Shown: positions 9,888-19,908, counted from the first letter of the stretch. The stretch: DNA of 33,360 nucleotides from Chara braunii (GCA_003427395.1 BFEA01000046.1:1366573-1399932); one strand, 5' to 3'. Made by a program: numbers and translations. The notes: a model not told the origin generated them from the letters alone.

Positions 9888-10168
9888 GCGGAGTTATCCC
9901 GCCAACGTCAGCCGGTTTAGCTTATCCAGTAGCCGGTCGTCCCACCCAGCTAAAGCTTACCCACTAAACATCTCCAGCTAACCTGCACTACTTCCTAACC
10001 TGATACTACCTTCCTACCAGGGACTAGCACTTCCTCATGTAACAATGCCCACTTTCTTATTCGTTCCCAATTCGTTCCCAACTCTGGCCTTCTCTTCATA
10101 TGCTCTCATTTCATACATTTCTTCAACTCCTCTAAGATGTTGTAGAGGATGTTGTATTCGCCTACTCC
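9888..10168. other. Unassigned DNA between two retroposons
   Basis: C/T-rich with no frame or motif that I can assign. GATGTTGTAGAGG at 10136-10148 recurs at 10206-10218, on the far side of the following T tract. Confidence 0.4.
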
Positions 10169-10600
10169 TTTTTTTTTTTTTTTTTTTTTAATCTCAAAAG
10201 TCCACGATGTTGTAGAGGCTGATTACCAGACACACAGGGATCACCGGGAGCGATGAGCCTTCGCAGTCCTAAGATACGAGATCACCTCCCACCCTACCAC
10301 TCATCAATACTCCCAGCGTACCCCCTAACCCAACTATCTTACCTCATTGTAACCCACTCAGGACCATCACCCAACCACTACGTGGGTGACTTGGACCAGA
10401 CAGTAGTGATAGACACCAAGGCTAGCTATTACCCCAGCCCCAGTGGAAGCGAAATCGGACAGGCCTCGTTGTACGGGAACTCCGGACGCTAGGCACCACT
10501 ATATTCTACCAACCTCGTATCCTTATTGTAGAGATCATAGACCCGTGGGTTTTATTTTCGGGGACAGCTAACTAGCAGTCAGTACCCCAACCACACAGCC

Positions 10601-10706
10601 TACCATCCTTCCCCTAGCTTACCCAAGGCCAGGCGGAACTCAGACTGACAGTCCTACCGTCCTTCCCCTAGCTTGCCCCTATCTTGGCTAGGTGGAACTC
10701 AGACCT
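10601..10706. repeat. ~53-bp tandem duplication inside the tRNA-headed element
   Basis: CCTACCATCCTTCCCCTAGC at 10601 is followed about 53 bp later by CCTACCGTCCTTCCCCTAGC. Both copies end in GGAACTCAGAC. Confidence 0.7.
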
Positions 10707-11267
10707 GCAGGGGTAACTACCGTACTCTATACCCTAGAGTCTAAGTTTATTCTACCCCTCCCACAGTCCAACTGTAGATGCATCTAAGCCCTTAGGCCAT
10801 ATGTATATGCTCAGGAAGCCATGAATGTAGGCTATTTATGACGTATATGTATATATCCAGAAGCCAGTTGTATACCCGAAGGCAGTATGAATTATATATG
10901 GGGCCGAAGGCCATATGTCAGCACTATATGTGTGTTGAGAATACGATGCATAATGGGCTAGACTGAACAGACCCCCCCAAAGTCTGTGACCAAGCTCGAA
11001 CCCGTGACCTGTGAAATGTAACTGGAAGACTCAACCGTATGCACAACAATCGGAAATAGCACGTGTGTGTGGTATATCAGACCGGGGAGGAGAATAGAAC
11101 GACCAATACCAACACCCCGAGCAAGCCCTGCAAAACCCAGAACCAGCATACAACACCCGGGACTTGATCCCCTGACCAATACAGACAGGCTCTGTAATCA
11201 TAACCATGTAGTGGTCAGAGTCGTGCGTCATTCTAACGCCCTGTCGGTGTCCATGCGCAAGGCTGCA

Positions 11268-11331
11268 GATTTGAACCCACAACCTCATACCACAATGCAC
11301 ATTTCCAACCGGTGCTCTAACCACTGAGCTA
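11268..11331 (-). promoter_or_regulatory. Internal Pol III promoter of the tRNA-headed element
   Basis: Read on minus, TAGCTCAGTGGTTAGAGCA is followed by GGGTTCAAATC. The spacing is about 9 nt longer than in a standard tRNA, which can be accommodated by a longer variable region. The A-box is nearly perfect. Confidence 0.65.
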
Positions 11332-11350
11332 CATCAACTGGACTACTCCT

Positions 11351-11635
11351 AGCTAACTAAAATACAAAACAAAGCAACCTACCCCTCGCACACACAGGCC
11401 TAAAACGGTCTGACACCGGTCTAAACCTGACCGATCGGAACCTCGTTCCCCGTAACTACGGCACTCTGCCACCCTCCTCCCCAGAGTGACCTCCTGCGGT
11501 CTGAGCCTCGGACCGAGATGCCCTGGTTCGTATTCTCCCAACTACGGCACTCTCATATCTTTGCAAGTCGAGCCCGAATATTAGTGAATAATATGGACAG
11601 ATACACCTCCACTATTTTTTCCTTTTTGTTTGCTT
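11351..11635. other. Unassigned DNA
   Basis: No gene or clear repeat seen. AACTACGGCACTCT occurs twice (11454 and 11540), possibly a small local duplication. Confidence 0.4.
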
Positions 11636-11649
11636 CTGCACGTCCACAG
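11636..11649. repeat. Candidate target-site duplication, left copy (LINE C)
   Basis: CTGCACGTCCACAG sits directly before the T/G tract and recurs exactly at 12302-12315. Confidence 0.65.
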
Positions 11650-12301
11650 TTTTTTTTTTTTTTTTTTTGGGGGGGGGGGGAGGAAAGTAAGGAATCCATT
11701 ATCATGAGACATGAGGTCGGGAATTCCTCACAAACAACCCGGAAATGAACCAGTCACACCTGGGACCATTACCCAGGATAGGTATGTGGTTCTTACCCCA
11801 ACAACACTTGGCAGAGCCTTAGAAGAAAGAAGGCCGGCAGGCCTAAGCCTTACCGGACTACAAACTACAAAAAAAAAAAAAAAAAACAGACTCAAAAGAA
11901 TTGGCAAGCACATCCAACAAACAAGGAAATTAACAAAGAGGTCGACTCTATTCTAGCCTGACTTTCTAAACGGGGTAACGCCCCCTCAACAGCCCTGACT
12001 AACCCGTCGGGCGTCGGGGTGGACCCGAGTCCGCCTACTTCTGGACACTCTCCAACCCTCTCAATCCCTCTAACTTCCTACTGCGGAGAATACAACCGAC
12101 TGCACCTGGTTGGTAGAGCCCTAACCCAGCTCTGTGAGAGTAACCCAATTCCACCTGTCCCATCCAATCTGAACAAATGCTAAATCCTCTACAACTACAG
12201 CTACACCCTCAACCTTATCTATCCCCTTTGCCTTCCTTCTATGGAGAGGACGGAATGTAACTACTTTTGTCTGCGAAGCTAATTAACCTCTCTACTTTTG
12301 C
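11650..12301 (-). mobile_element. 5'-truncated LINE copy C (3' UTR only)
   Basis: On minus the segment ends in a run of 12 C's followed by 19 A's (plus: T 11650-11668, G 11669-11680). The next ~75 bp (CCTCACAAACAACCCGGA region) match the 3' end of LINE A at 12357-12418. A second match, TTCCTACTGYGGA near 12076 and 12844, shows that the shared homology extends inward. It is flanked by a perfect 14-bp direct repeat. A poly(A)-terminated, 5'-truncated copy bounded by direct repeats is the standard product of target-primed reverse transcription. It carries no coding sequence. Confidence 0.65.
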
Positions 12302-12315
12302 CTGCACGTCCACAG
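12302..12315. repeat. Candidate target-site duplication, right copy (LINE C)
   Basis: An exact copy of the 14 bp at 11636-11649. Confidence 0.65.
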
Positions 12316-12321
12316 TCGTGT

Positions 12322-12332
12322 TAGCGAGGCCC
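12322..12332. repeat. Candidate target-site duplication, left copy (LINE A)
   Basis: TAGCGAGGCCC directly abuts the T/G tract of LINE A and recurs at 19603-19613, just upstream of ORF1. Confidence 0.6.
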
Positions 12333-12980
12333 TTTTTTTTTTTGGGGGGGGGGGGGAGAGCAAGGAATTCCATTAAAGACCAACTTTGAGGTCGAGAATC
12401 CTCACAAACAACCCGGAGCGACTTAAATTGTATTGTTGGGCCAAGCCCCAACTGCTGTTTGTAGGCTTTCGCCCAACAACTAGACAAAAAAAACAATCAT
12501 AAAAGTACTCCCTCTACCAAACATTCCATCCCAGCAAAACACAAAAAATACCCACTAGGGCCAAGTCGAGGGGGTGATTTGGGAGCCTTCGCCCCACCAC
12601 TCATACAAACAAAACAAACAAACCTCATAGCTATCCCTCTATCAAGCATTCATGTTGCCTCTTTATTTATTTTTTTATTACTCTCTAGTCCCTAGCCTAT
12701 TCTAATACCCTCCCCCTACCACTTCCTATCCAATACCTACCCTCTCTGTCCCCTCACCACTCACCCCGCCTATACGACGGTCGAAACCTAACTCGGTTCC
12801 ACGTTCTCCCCTGACACTCTCTTCCCCCTCTTACCGTACTGCTTCCTACTGTGGATGTTAAACCGAGTGCCCTGGTATGTTGTCTGATTCTGCCGCCTTT
12901 TTACCCGATTAACCAGTCTGCAGCTTCTCTTCCCCCCCCACTGTTACTAACTTTCCCCTCTGACCTCAGGTATCCAAGAA
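12333..12980 (-). other. LINE A 3' UTR and C/A tail
   Basis: Non-coding, between the ORF2 stop and the tail. It contains a ~119-bp diverged tandem duplication (starting GCCAAGYC at 12440 and about 12560, both copies running into ATCAAGCATTC or ACCAAACATTC). Confidence 0.65.
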
Positions 12981-13309
12981 CTATTTGAACCCCGTTGAGT
13001 TGTTTCTCCCCTTCGTTACCTTTCTTCTCCATTCTGTTGTGATTACTCTCCGAATCAACGCCTTCATTGTCGCCTTGATCTCCTGATCAGGCATGATCTT
13101 GTTGTTAAATTGAGTCTTGTTTCTCTTTGTCCAGATGATCCAGAATCCAATTGCCCTGATTCCCTGTGCAACATACCCCCAGCCCTTCTTCAGAGGACGG
13201 TCCTCAGGGACTCCTCCCAACAACACCCAATCTCTATCCCATGTGAACCCATCCCCAATCCGTTCGTCCCATTGTCTGGCCCACCATTACCAGATCCTCC
13301 TTGAAGTTG

Positions 13310-13370
13310 GGCAATCCCACCAAATGTGTGTCGTCGATTCGAATCACCATCGACATCTCTTGCATTGAGG
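13310..13370 (-). other. C-terminal zinc-ribbon remnant of LINE ORF2
   Basis: On minus the frame reads CKRC, a stop, then ESTTHIWWDCP. This has the Cys/His spacing of the zf-RVT domain that closes plant LINE ORF2. The conserved IWTKRNKTQF block follows about 45 codons later. Confidence 0.55.
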
Positions 13371-13870
13371 GTCTACCGTTAGGCCTCGGCTTATTAGCAA
13401 GACTGCCGATGGTGTTGCCAGCAAGGATGCTAACCACAACAGTGCAGCCGCTCTTGGGTGCGGGGGGTCTGCCAGTTGCTCCCAACATCTTTTCAGGGCA
13501 GTTGCTATCTTTCCTGTATCCTCTTAGTAAACCCGTGCCCATCTTTCTGTTGCTGTTGTCAAGGGGGTCCTGGCCGGTACCTGCATCTCATAGGCCAGGT
13601 TCAACGAGTAATCATCCAGTCTTGCGTGTTCTCCTCGTACGCCTCTCCCTCACCACGCCCATTGGTCTGGGTCTGCTTTCAGATCCGCAATAGGTCTCCC
13701 CGGATTCCACAATGCTGCTCCCCATACCCCTTCCTCATCCACTGACTCCCGCACTCTAATCTCTGTTAATCTTCCCCGTGGGATAGTGATGATTTTTCCC
13801 TCCTCTTCCTCTATTGTTAGTTTTCCATTCGGGCCCTCCAGGGTCCACTGTTGAAGTGTTCTCCCCTGAT

Positions 13871-14043
13871 ATGGGTGTCGCTCCATGAGTTTCACGAACC
13901 TTTTGTTCGGCGAGTCCGTCTCCATTTCATACCAGGTCCCTGGGGGGTTTACTTGGGTCGGGGATATAATTACTCTCCATTCCTCCAGGATCGCCTCCAA
14001 AACCACAGTCCTTCTTAACCGAACATACTTGCAAGGTGTTAAC
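13871..14043. repeat. 173-bp duplicate flanking adapter, left copy
   Basis: Matches 14103-14275 with two differences that I can see (GGGTGTCGC/GGGTGTTGC and TTCGGCGAG/TTCGACGAG). Both encode the same stretch of LINE ORF2 (PTQVNPPGTWYEMETD). The two copies probably come from different genomic LINE copies merged in assembly. Confidence 0.85.
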
Positions 14044-14081
14044 CTGTCTCTTATACACATCTAGATGTGTATAAGAGACAG
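14044..14081. other. Nextera mate-pair junction adapter (assembly artefact)
   Basis: CTGTCTCTTATACACATCT is followed immediately by its reverse complement AGATGTGTATAAGAGACAG. These are two Tn5 mosaic ends joined tail to tail, 38 bp, the exact junction sequence left by Nextera mate-pair circularisation. It is not genomic. Frames crossing it gain the peptides SYTHLDVYKRQ or MCIRDR, well-known database contaminants. The next 21 bp (14082-14102) resemble 14003-14024, as expected if a chimeric read was used for gap filling. Confidence 0.97.
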
Positions 14082-14102
14082 CCCCAGTACTTCTTAACCG
14101 AA

Positions 14103-14275
14103 ATGGGTGTTGCTCCATGAGTTTCACGAACCTTTTGTTCGACGAGTCCGTCTCCATTTCATACCAGGTCCCTGGGGGGTTTACTTGGGTCGGGGATATA
14201 ATTACTCTCCATTCCTCCAGGATCGCCTCCAAAACCACAGTCCTTCTTAACCGAACATACTTGCAAGGTGTTAAC
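14103..14275. repeat. 173-bp duplicate flanking adapter, right copy
   Basis: Right-hand copy of 13871-14043. It continues without a break into the ORF2 segment 14276-14586. Confidence 0.85.
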
Positions 14276-17200
14276 TTTCCTTCCAACTCCTCTGTTGTAC
14301 ACCATCTCCCAGAATCCTCGTTCCACAAATCCCTCACTCGGACGATCCCACGTTCCATCCAATATTTCCTAAAGTTCCCTGGTGCAGACTTTGCCATCAC
14401 CATTGAACCTTTCGAGTCCAATACTCGGGGGTTCTCGAAGATGATTTGCGACAACACTTCTTCTTTTGTCTTCGGCTCCGACAGCATATCTGGTTTTACC
14501 TTTTTCCATGCCTGCACGACTGCGCTCCAGAATTCTGACTTGATCCGTCTCTTTAGGAAGGAGTCAATCCACACGCATGCCCACATGTCCTTGGGTCTTA
14601 TCAGACTCCACTCCTTTGCAAGGATCCTTCAATGTTTGTATTGCTCTGTGCAGATTGCCCGGACTACCCATTTCGCAAGCATGGCTATATTCTTGCTCTC
14701 TGGGTCCACTATTCCTAGCTCTCCTTCTTGTTTGGGAGCACAAATCAAGTTTTAGGCTACCTTAGACATTACCCCTTCCTTCTCCTCTGCAAAGGGGCGC
14801 CACACGAATCTGGTTACCTTCCTTTTCACAATCGCCTGAGTCTTTTTCCCAGTCGGCCTTACATTGCCTACATACGTCAGCAGTGTGAGGAGTCCTACGT
14901 TTATTATTAGTGCTCGACCAAAAAGCGAGAGGTGAGGGGCCCGCCCCCAAGTCGACATCCTCTGCATCACCTTTGCTTGCAGAATCTCCTCTTGACAGAG
15001 TGCACATGAGGTAAGTGCTACCTGGACCCCAGGAACCTTTCAGACTCATTCTGTTGAATACGTTTCATCCCCAAATCCACTTCTGGTTTGTATCGTTCTG
15101 GCAGAAAGTAGGCTGACTTAGACCAATTGATGGCTGCCTCCGAGAGTTCCTCGTACTCCTTCAAACAGTTGCGGAGAGCTGTCATCGAGTCAACTGTGTT
15201 TGCTGAGACTGCGAATAGGTCCTCTGCCAAAGCTTTGACCTTACAGACCCTGTGGCCCAACTGCGGCCCAACCACCTGTGCCTATGTCCTGATGTTGTTC
15301 AGTGGAATCTCCAGGTGGACTACAAACAATAATGGTGCTAGTGGGCATCCTTGCCGGAGCGAGCGCGATAATTGAAACGGAGCGGAAATGTGCCCATTCA
15401 CCCTAACTGAGGCGGTGGAGAGTGAGTACAGTGCAATTACCCAGTTGCAGAATAGTTCTCCGAAATTCATCCACTTCAGCGACGTCAATACGTACGACCA
15501 GTTTACCCGGTCGTACGTTTTCTCCATGTCCAACAATAGTACTACTACATCAAGATCTTCCTTCCCAACCACCTCTAACATTTCCACTATTGTCACAATA
15601 TTATCGTATATTGATCTTCCTTGAACGAACGCTGCTTGGTCATCCTCAACTAACAGCGGGATATATTTTCCTAACCTGCTCGCTAAGACCTTGGCAATAA
15701 TTTTGTAGGATACATTCAACAACAAAATCGACCCCCAGTTCCGAATTTCGTTGGTGTCCCCTTTCTTGAAAAGAATGGAGATAATCCCTTTGCATGTTGT
15801 GACCGGGAGTTTTCCCCCTAGCCGGATCTCGTTGTATACCTCGACTAGATCTACCCCTTCCGATAGAATTCTACCGGTAGACCGTCATTCCCGGGTGTTT
15901 TTCCTTTTGTCATAGCTTTCACTGCTCCCCAGGCCTCCTCTTGTGTAATGGGTCTATCTATATCTAGTCGGGCTTGTGTCGTCAATCTGACTGTTGTGTT
16001 AGTCCAGTGATCTGATCCGTTTGCTAGGTCTGTATCCGCACCCCCCTCCGGTCTCCTTGACGTGAGGATGTCTCGATAGTATGAGACCACGTACCTACAT
16101 AAGTCAACAGGAATTACCGCCAATGGTTCCTTACTATCAAAGGGGTGTTTGAGCTCCTTCATAACTGGGGCCGTTCTTGCAGGGAATAACTTTTGAAAGG
16201 TAGCTCTAGACATCCTATCGTATACCTTTATTCCCTTTATTTTTAGTCTCTCTGCCCATTTGTCTGACTCGTCCTGCTGTAGTGAGTCCCATTCTGTCTG
16301 TCTGCGTACCCTCTCCTTCCCTCATGTTAACTCTGAGATTGGATGTTGTTGCATCCTTTCCTCTGCCTCCTGCACTCTTTTCCGACACTTCCTTTCCCTC
16401 TTATTCCTATTTAGCGCCAAGATCCGTGAGAACACATTTAGGAAATTGGAGACTATTCGTGCTCATGCATCCCACCACTCTGCCAACGAGCTGAACTTCT
16501 CTTTCTGTCCCCCCCACGATGCCCAGAAACCTTTTACCCAACTGTTCATCCCTTCGTCCCTTATATTTGACACGTTCAACTTAAAATACCCTTTTCCTCT
16601 CTCCTGATTCATGCCCAAGTTAAATACTCCCACTACCGGTCCGTGGTCCGAGATCGGGCTATCTATTGATGCTACCCTAACCACTCCCTCTTTCACTTCC
16701 CCTCCCATCAGCAGGTAGTTTAATCTCCTACCCCTTCCTTTGTGGGGAAACCATGTGAAGCCTCGGTCTACCGGGTGCAGGTCTCTGAAAGAGTCGTGGA
16801 GATCTAGATCGATCATCAGATCTACCAGTGCTAGTGTGTCGTTACTGCACCAATTAGATCGCTGGCTCACTGATGTGTCAAGTACGGTCTTAAAGTCACC
16901 TCCAATAACAATATTGTCCACTTTAGGTAGGATGACTCTGAGTTCCTCAAGAAACGCAGCTCGCTCCTTTCGACCAACCGGGGCATAGACTGAGACCACT
17001 GCCTAAGTCACTTCCCCCTATCGTAGGACCACCCAAGCCCACCTTCCCCACAAATCTGCTTAGTAATCCTCAACATCTGGGCCAAGTTCTCTATGAATGA
17101 GAATTCCTAACCCCCTTTCGTTACTTTGGCCGCGACCCAAATCTGTGGGTCGTCCCACCATCTCCCGAGTGCCGTTATCTTCTCATCGCTTAACTTCGTT

Positions 17201-17691
17201 TCCTGCAGACATGGTACCGAAATCCTATTCACGTGCAACCAAGTTTTAAACCTCGCCTTCTTATACCTGCTTGAGGTGTCACCCAACCCTTGCAAATTCC
17301 AGGTGACTATTTTAACTTCAACCATTCGGCACCCGACTTCCCTGCTGTGACAGGATACGGGCTTCTTATCTTTCGGCAGTTCTGAGTAAGGACCAAGTGG
17401 ACAAAGATCAAGTCCAGCTTCTTATCTTTCGACAGTCGGATTTTTAACTCCGAAACAGCATCCGCTGTGATCATCGGTGGTGAAATCACGAAGCGAGATA
17501 ATTCCTGTTTTTTTGCTTCCGCGTAGATTTACAATGGAGCTAACCTCAACCCCATTCCTTCCAGTTCTACTAGCTTCGTTTATGAAAGCCTCACATCTAC
17601 AATTGGGACGAAAAATTTAATTCTACTTTCTGTCGGGCCAAAAAGGATCCTCGACATGGGGATATCGGGGATGAGTCCTATCGGGAACGAG

Positions 17692-19444
17692 TCAAGATAA
17701 AGCGTACTCAAGCAGTCCATTATTGACTGTATATTCGGCATCTCCGAGATTTGTTGTCCAAAGATTGTCAGCAGACCCGCGTTTCTTTGCCACAATTGTC
17801 GCCAATCGTCTATCCCGTGTGGTCTTCTTCCCGGAAGTTACGAGACCGCCCTCATGGTTGACTGACTTCTTCGACTCTTCTTTAGAAATTCTTGAGTCTC
17901 CTGACGGCTCAAATGCCAAGTCTAGTTGTGAGGTCATACTTAATCTCTTTTGTTTGCCTGCACCACGTATCCTTGCTTTATTGGGTATGCCCTCCGATTG
18001 TTGTTCCCCTCTTCCCCCTCCTCTTGCACCTCCGCCCATTACTCCTCCAAACGAGCGCGAAGTGCTCGTACCTTGCTCCCCCTGTTGAGTTTTAGACACT
18101 ACCTGCTCCGAAGTACCTGGAACTGTCCCCATCGTTGGCTGGTGCCCTAGACCCACTTGTCATGTCCCTCCTTGACCGCCTTGAAATCCGTTCCAACCAG
18201 ACCAGAGCGTCGGGAGTACTCCATTGGCCATAAGTCAATCCATGGGGGCCGATCCCCCATACCGCATCCCGGGTTGCCATCCTTGCTGCAGCAGTCCATA
18301 TGCATTCTGGTATGGGGCGTAGTGATGTGGTAGCAGTCCTCCCGTCTGAATCCATTGATTGGTTCCTCCTTCTCTTCCTCCTCCCCCTTGTGGGGAGAAG
18401 GTAGGGTTGTTCCTCACGCTAGTTGCGTGGCTGGCGACTCCTGGTTGCACTGGTGTCGGTGGCCTCGGTCCTAAAGGACCATGATAGCCTTGATCTTGAG
18501 TCACACCGTTGGCAGATGAGGCTTCCCCCGTTCGCTGAGGCTGATTTTGGCCGAAGGCTACTCCTGTGGCTGTGCCCTGATTCCGCCCTTTCACTCCTCT
18601 TCTACAGTCCTGTTCCGAATGAAAGAACTGTTTGCATTTGCTGCACCTCAGGGTTCCTGCCGTGACCAAACGAATTTCAAGCACATCTCCCTTGGATTAT
18701 TTCCACCCAGAGAACATCCTTCATATTCGCCCTTGCTTCCGGATCGATGTCAAAACGAGCGTTGACCAAGGCTGGTCTATCTGGATAAACGTCAGTTGGA
18801 TGCGCCCGAATGATCTTGCCAATCGCCTTCTCAATTTGAGCGTATATAAACGACATATCGTCTAACGGGATCTGCAAGGCAATGACCCAGAAGGTGTTCT
18901 CGTCATTCCGCCTTCTCAACTCCCTGAACTCTGCCCTGGTCATCCAGGGTTTGAAGATTACCTTGTATGTTATATCACCCAGTGTCACGTCCACTTGACC
19001 CTCAGCCACCATAAATTCGGCGACCTCTCTTATCTTCGCCACGTAGGAAGCCACGCCCGGTGCTTCTATCTTGATGCGTCCTTGTCTCTGGATGCTCCCA
19101 AGGGTCTCGTTGCCGATGACCCATCCGTCTTTGAAGGCTCAGACAAGATCATCCTTGATATTCTTCGGTAGGTGACTTGCTGCATCCTTGTAGATGACTG
19201 TAACCGTACGCTCCTTCAACCACTTGACCTTGATTTCGTCAAGTGAGGTATTTAACTTAAACCTAACTTCCCTTCCCTCCACTACCATCTCTCTCGGACC
19301 AATCTCCGTTGGGTACACCCCATCATTGAAACACATGGCTAGAAGATTTTTTATCCTATCCTCATCCTCCCAGAAGTTCGCTTGTTCGTGTGGCGCGAGA
19401 GGGGGGGATCTCCTCGTCCCTTCGCGATCTGGTGTGCCCTTCAT
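17692..19444 (-). pseudogene. LINE A ORF1: nucleic-acid-binding protein, broken
   Basis: The N-terminal part (19444-19139, KWLKERTVTVIYKDAA) continues in the same frame after a single TGA at 19139-19141 into 19054-18677 (FWVIALQIPLDDMSF, RFDIDPEAR). This two-part domain resembles the RRM-like DUF4283 region typical of plant LINE ORF1. A frameshift near 18690 leads to the zinc knuckle CSKCKQFFHSEQDC (CX2CX4HX4C, 18684-18235), then a Gly/Pro/Gln-rich tail with two TGA stops (18235, about 18158), reaching 17692. The product would bind LINE RNA in the ribonucleoprotein. Comparison with the second ORF1 at 19909-21768 confirms the layout. Confidence 0.8.
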
Positions 19445-19602
19445 CCCTCCTTGCTCTTGGTTATCTTTTCCTACCCTCCGAGTTCACCCCTTTCTACTTC
19501 CCTGCTTACGACGTTCACTCTGCTTTCCTTCCCTTCTCAGTTACTAACACCCAGTGAGAGGTGCTCCCTCTGTCTATCATCTCTGCACCTATGGCGACAC
19601 TC

Positions 19603-19613
19603 TAGCGAGGCCC
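19603..19613. repeat. Candidate target-site duplication, right copy (LINE A)
   Basis: TAGCGAGGCCC, identical to 12322-12332. It lies about 160 bp upstream of the first ORF1 methionine, where a full-length LINE 5' end is expected. Confidence 0.6.
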
Positions 19614-19908
19614 TTTGTCGTCGCTCAGCTACTCTCGAAATATGCAAACAGGACATGGGGGGCCACGGTGACGGGCGCACGGTAGCGCTCCGCAACATGT
19701 CACCAACGGTAGTTTCGCTGGCACTTTCCAGTCATTCCTTTACGCCCACACTGAGGGAATGAGGTGACCACCACCTCGCGTCAACAAGTTGACGCCAACC
19801 ATAGCCAAGAGTTTGGGAGGTTTAGGTAGTCAATGGAGAGCCCCAAGGTGCCAACATTCTTGTCATATTACCCAAATCATGTGCTTTTCCGTGGTCTTGG
19901 CTCATACT
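19614..19908. other. Spacer between LINE A and LINE B ORF1
   Basis: No gene. It contains a perfect 8-bp inverted repeat with a 2-nt loop, GCGTCAAC-AA-GTTGACGC, at 19778-19795. It may be the downstream part of LINE B. Confidence 0.4.

Larger units (their letters stand above)
10169..11342 (-). mobile_element. Long tRNA-headed retroposon, ~1.17 kb
   Basis: On minus the element starts with a tRNA-like head with A-box TAGCTCAGTGG (plus 11321-11331) and B-box GGTTCAAATC (plus 11268-11277). It ends in a poly(A) tail seen as 21 T's at 10169-10189. GGAGTAG (minus) abuts the tail at 10162-10168 and lies just outside the head at 11343-11349, a 7-bp candidate target-site duplication. Two more B-box-like motifs lie at 11160-11170 and 10994-11003. 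The body contains a ~53-bp tandem duplication. No coding region was found. It may be one composite SINE or several retroposons fused or nested; the flanking repeats favour a single final insertion. Confidence 0.6.
12981..17325 (-). pseudogene. LINE A ORF2: endonuclease-reverse transcriptase, broken
   Basis: The fragments on minus follow canonical LINE order. Endonuclease: WNLQGLG and CLQETK (17325-17107), then YAPVG, GDFK, RLNYLL and SDHGPV (16999-16463). Reverse transcriptase: GKTPGNDGLP (16213-15851), then QAAFVQGRSI, DMEKTYDRV and RQGCPLAP (15725-15282), then LAEDL (about 15230). A thumb/connection part follows (LSLFGRALIIN, 14970-14752; GELGI near 14720). The zinc domain reads CKRC ... 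STTHIWWDCP near 13360-13310, and the tail has FWIIWTKRNKTQF (13226-12981). The frame changes at least three times and stops occur within it. GDFN reads GDFK, the RLD motif reads RLN and the YADD box reads LAED, so the enzyme would be inactive even if the frame were open. Confidence 0.85.
12333..19602 (-). mobile_element. LINE A, ~7.27 kb non-LTR retrotransposon
   Basis: On minus the element runs from about 19602 (short 5' UTR), through ORF1 (19444-17692) and ORF2 (17325-12981), to a ~650-bp 3' UTR. It ends in a C run and A run (plus: T 12333-12343, G 12344-12356). An 11-bp direct repeat TAGCGAGGCCC flanks it. Gene order (nucleic-acid-binding ORF1 with zinc knuckle, then AP endonuclease, reverse transcriptase and C-terminal zinc domain) is that of the L1-like LINEs common in plants. 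Frameshifts and stops in both ORFs make it non-autonomous. The assembled copy is a chimera, because an adapter and a duplicated segment interrupt ORF2. Confidence 0.8.

Noticed and set aside
10136-10218. GATGTTGTAGAGG repeats around the T tract as a target-site duplication
   Set aside because: They do not abut the T tract. The GGAGTAG pair fits the element ends better.
11268-11331. Functional tRNA gene
   Set aside because: A and B boxes are present, but the acceptor stem does not pair, the spacing is too long, and it is joined to a poly(A)-tailed body. A retroposon head fits better.
11738-11752. Further B-box-like motif on minus (GGTTCATTTCC)
   Set aside because: It has no A-box at a suitable distance and lies within the LINE 3' UTR homology, so it is probably chance.
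13110-13745. Plus-strand frames across the LINE
   Set aside because: They are antisense shadows of the minus-strand ORF2, which carries the recognisable motifs.
14044-14081. Genuine Tn5-like insertion with inverted repeats
   Set aside because: There is nothing between the two 19-bp ends and no 9-bp target duplication. The exact 38-bp join is the commercial mate-pair adapter.
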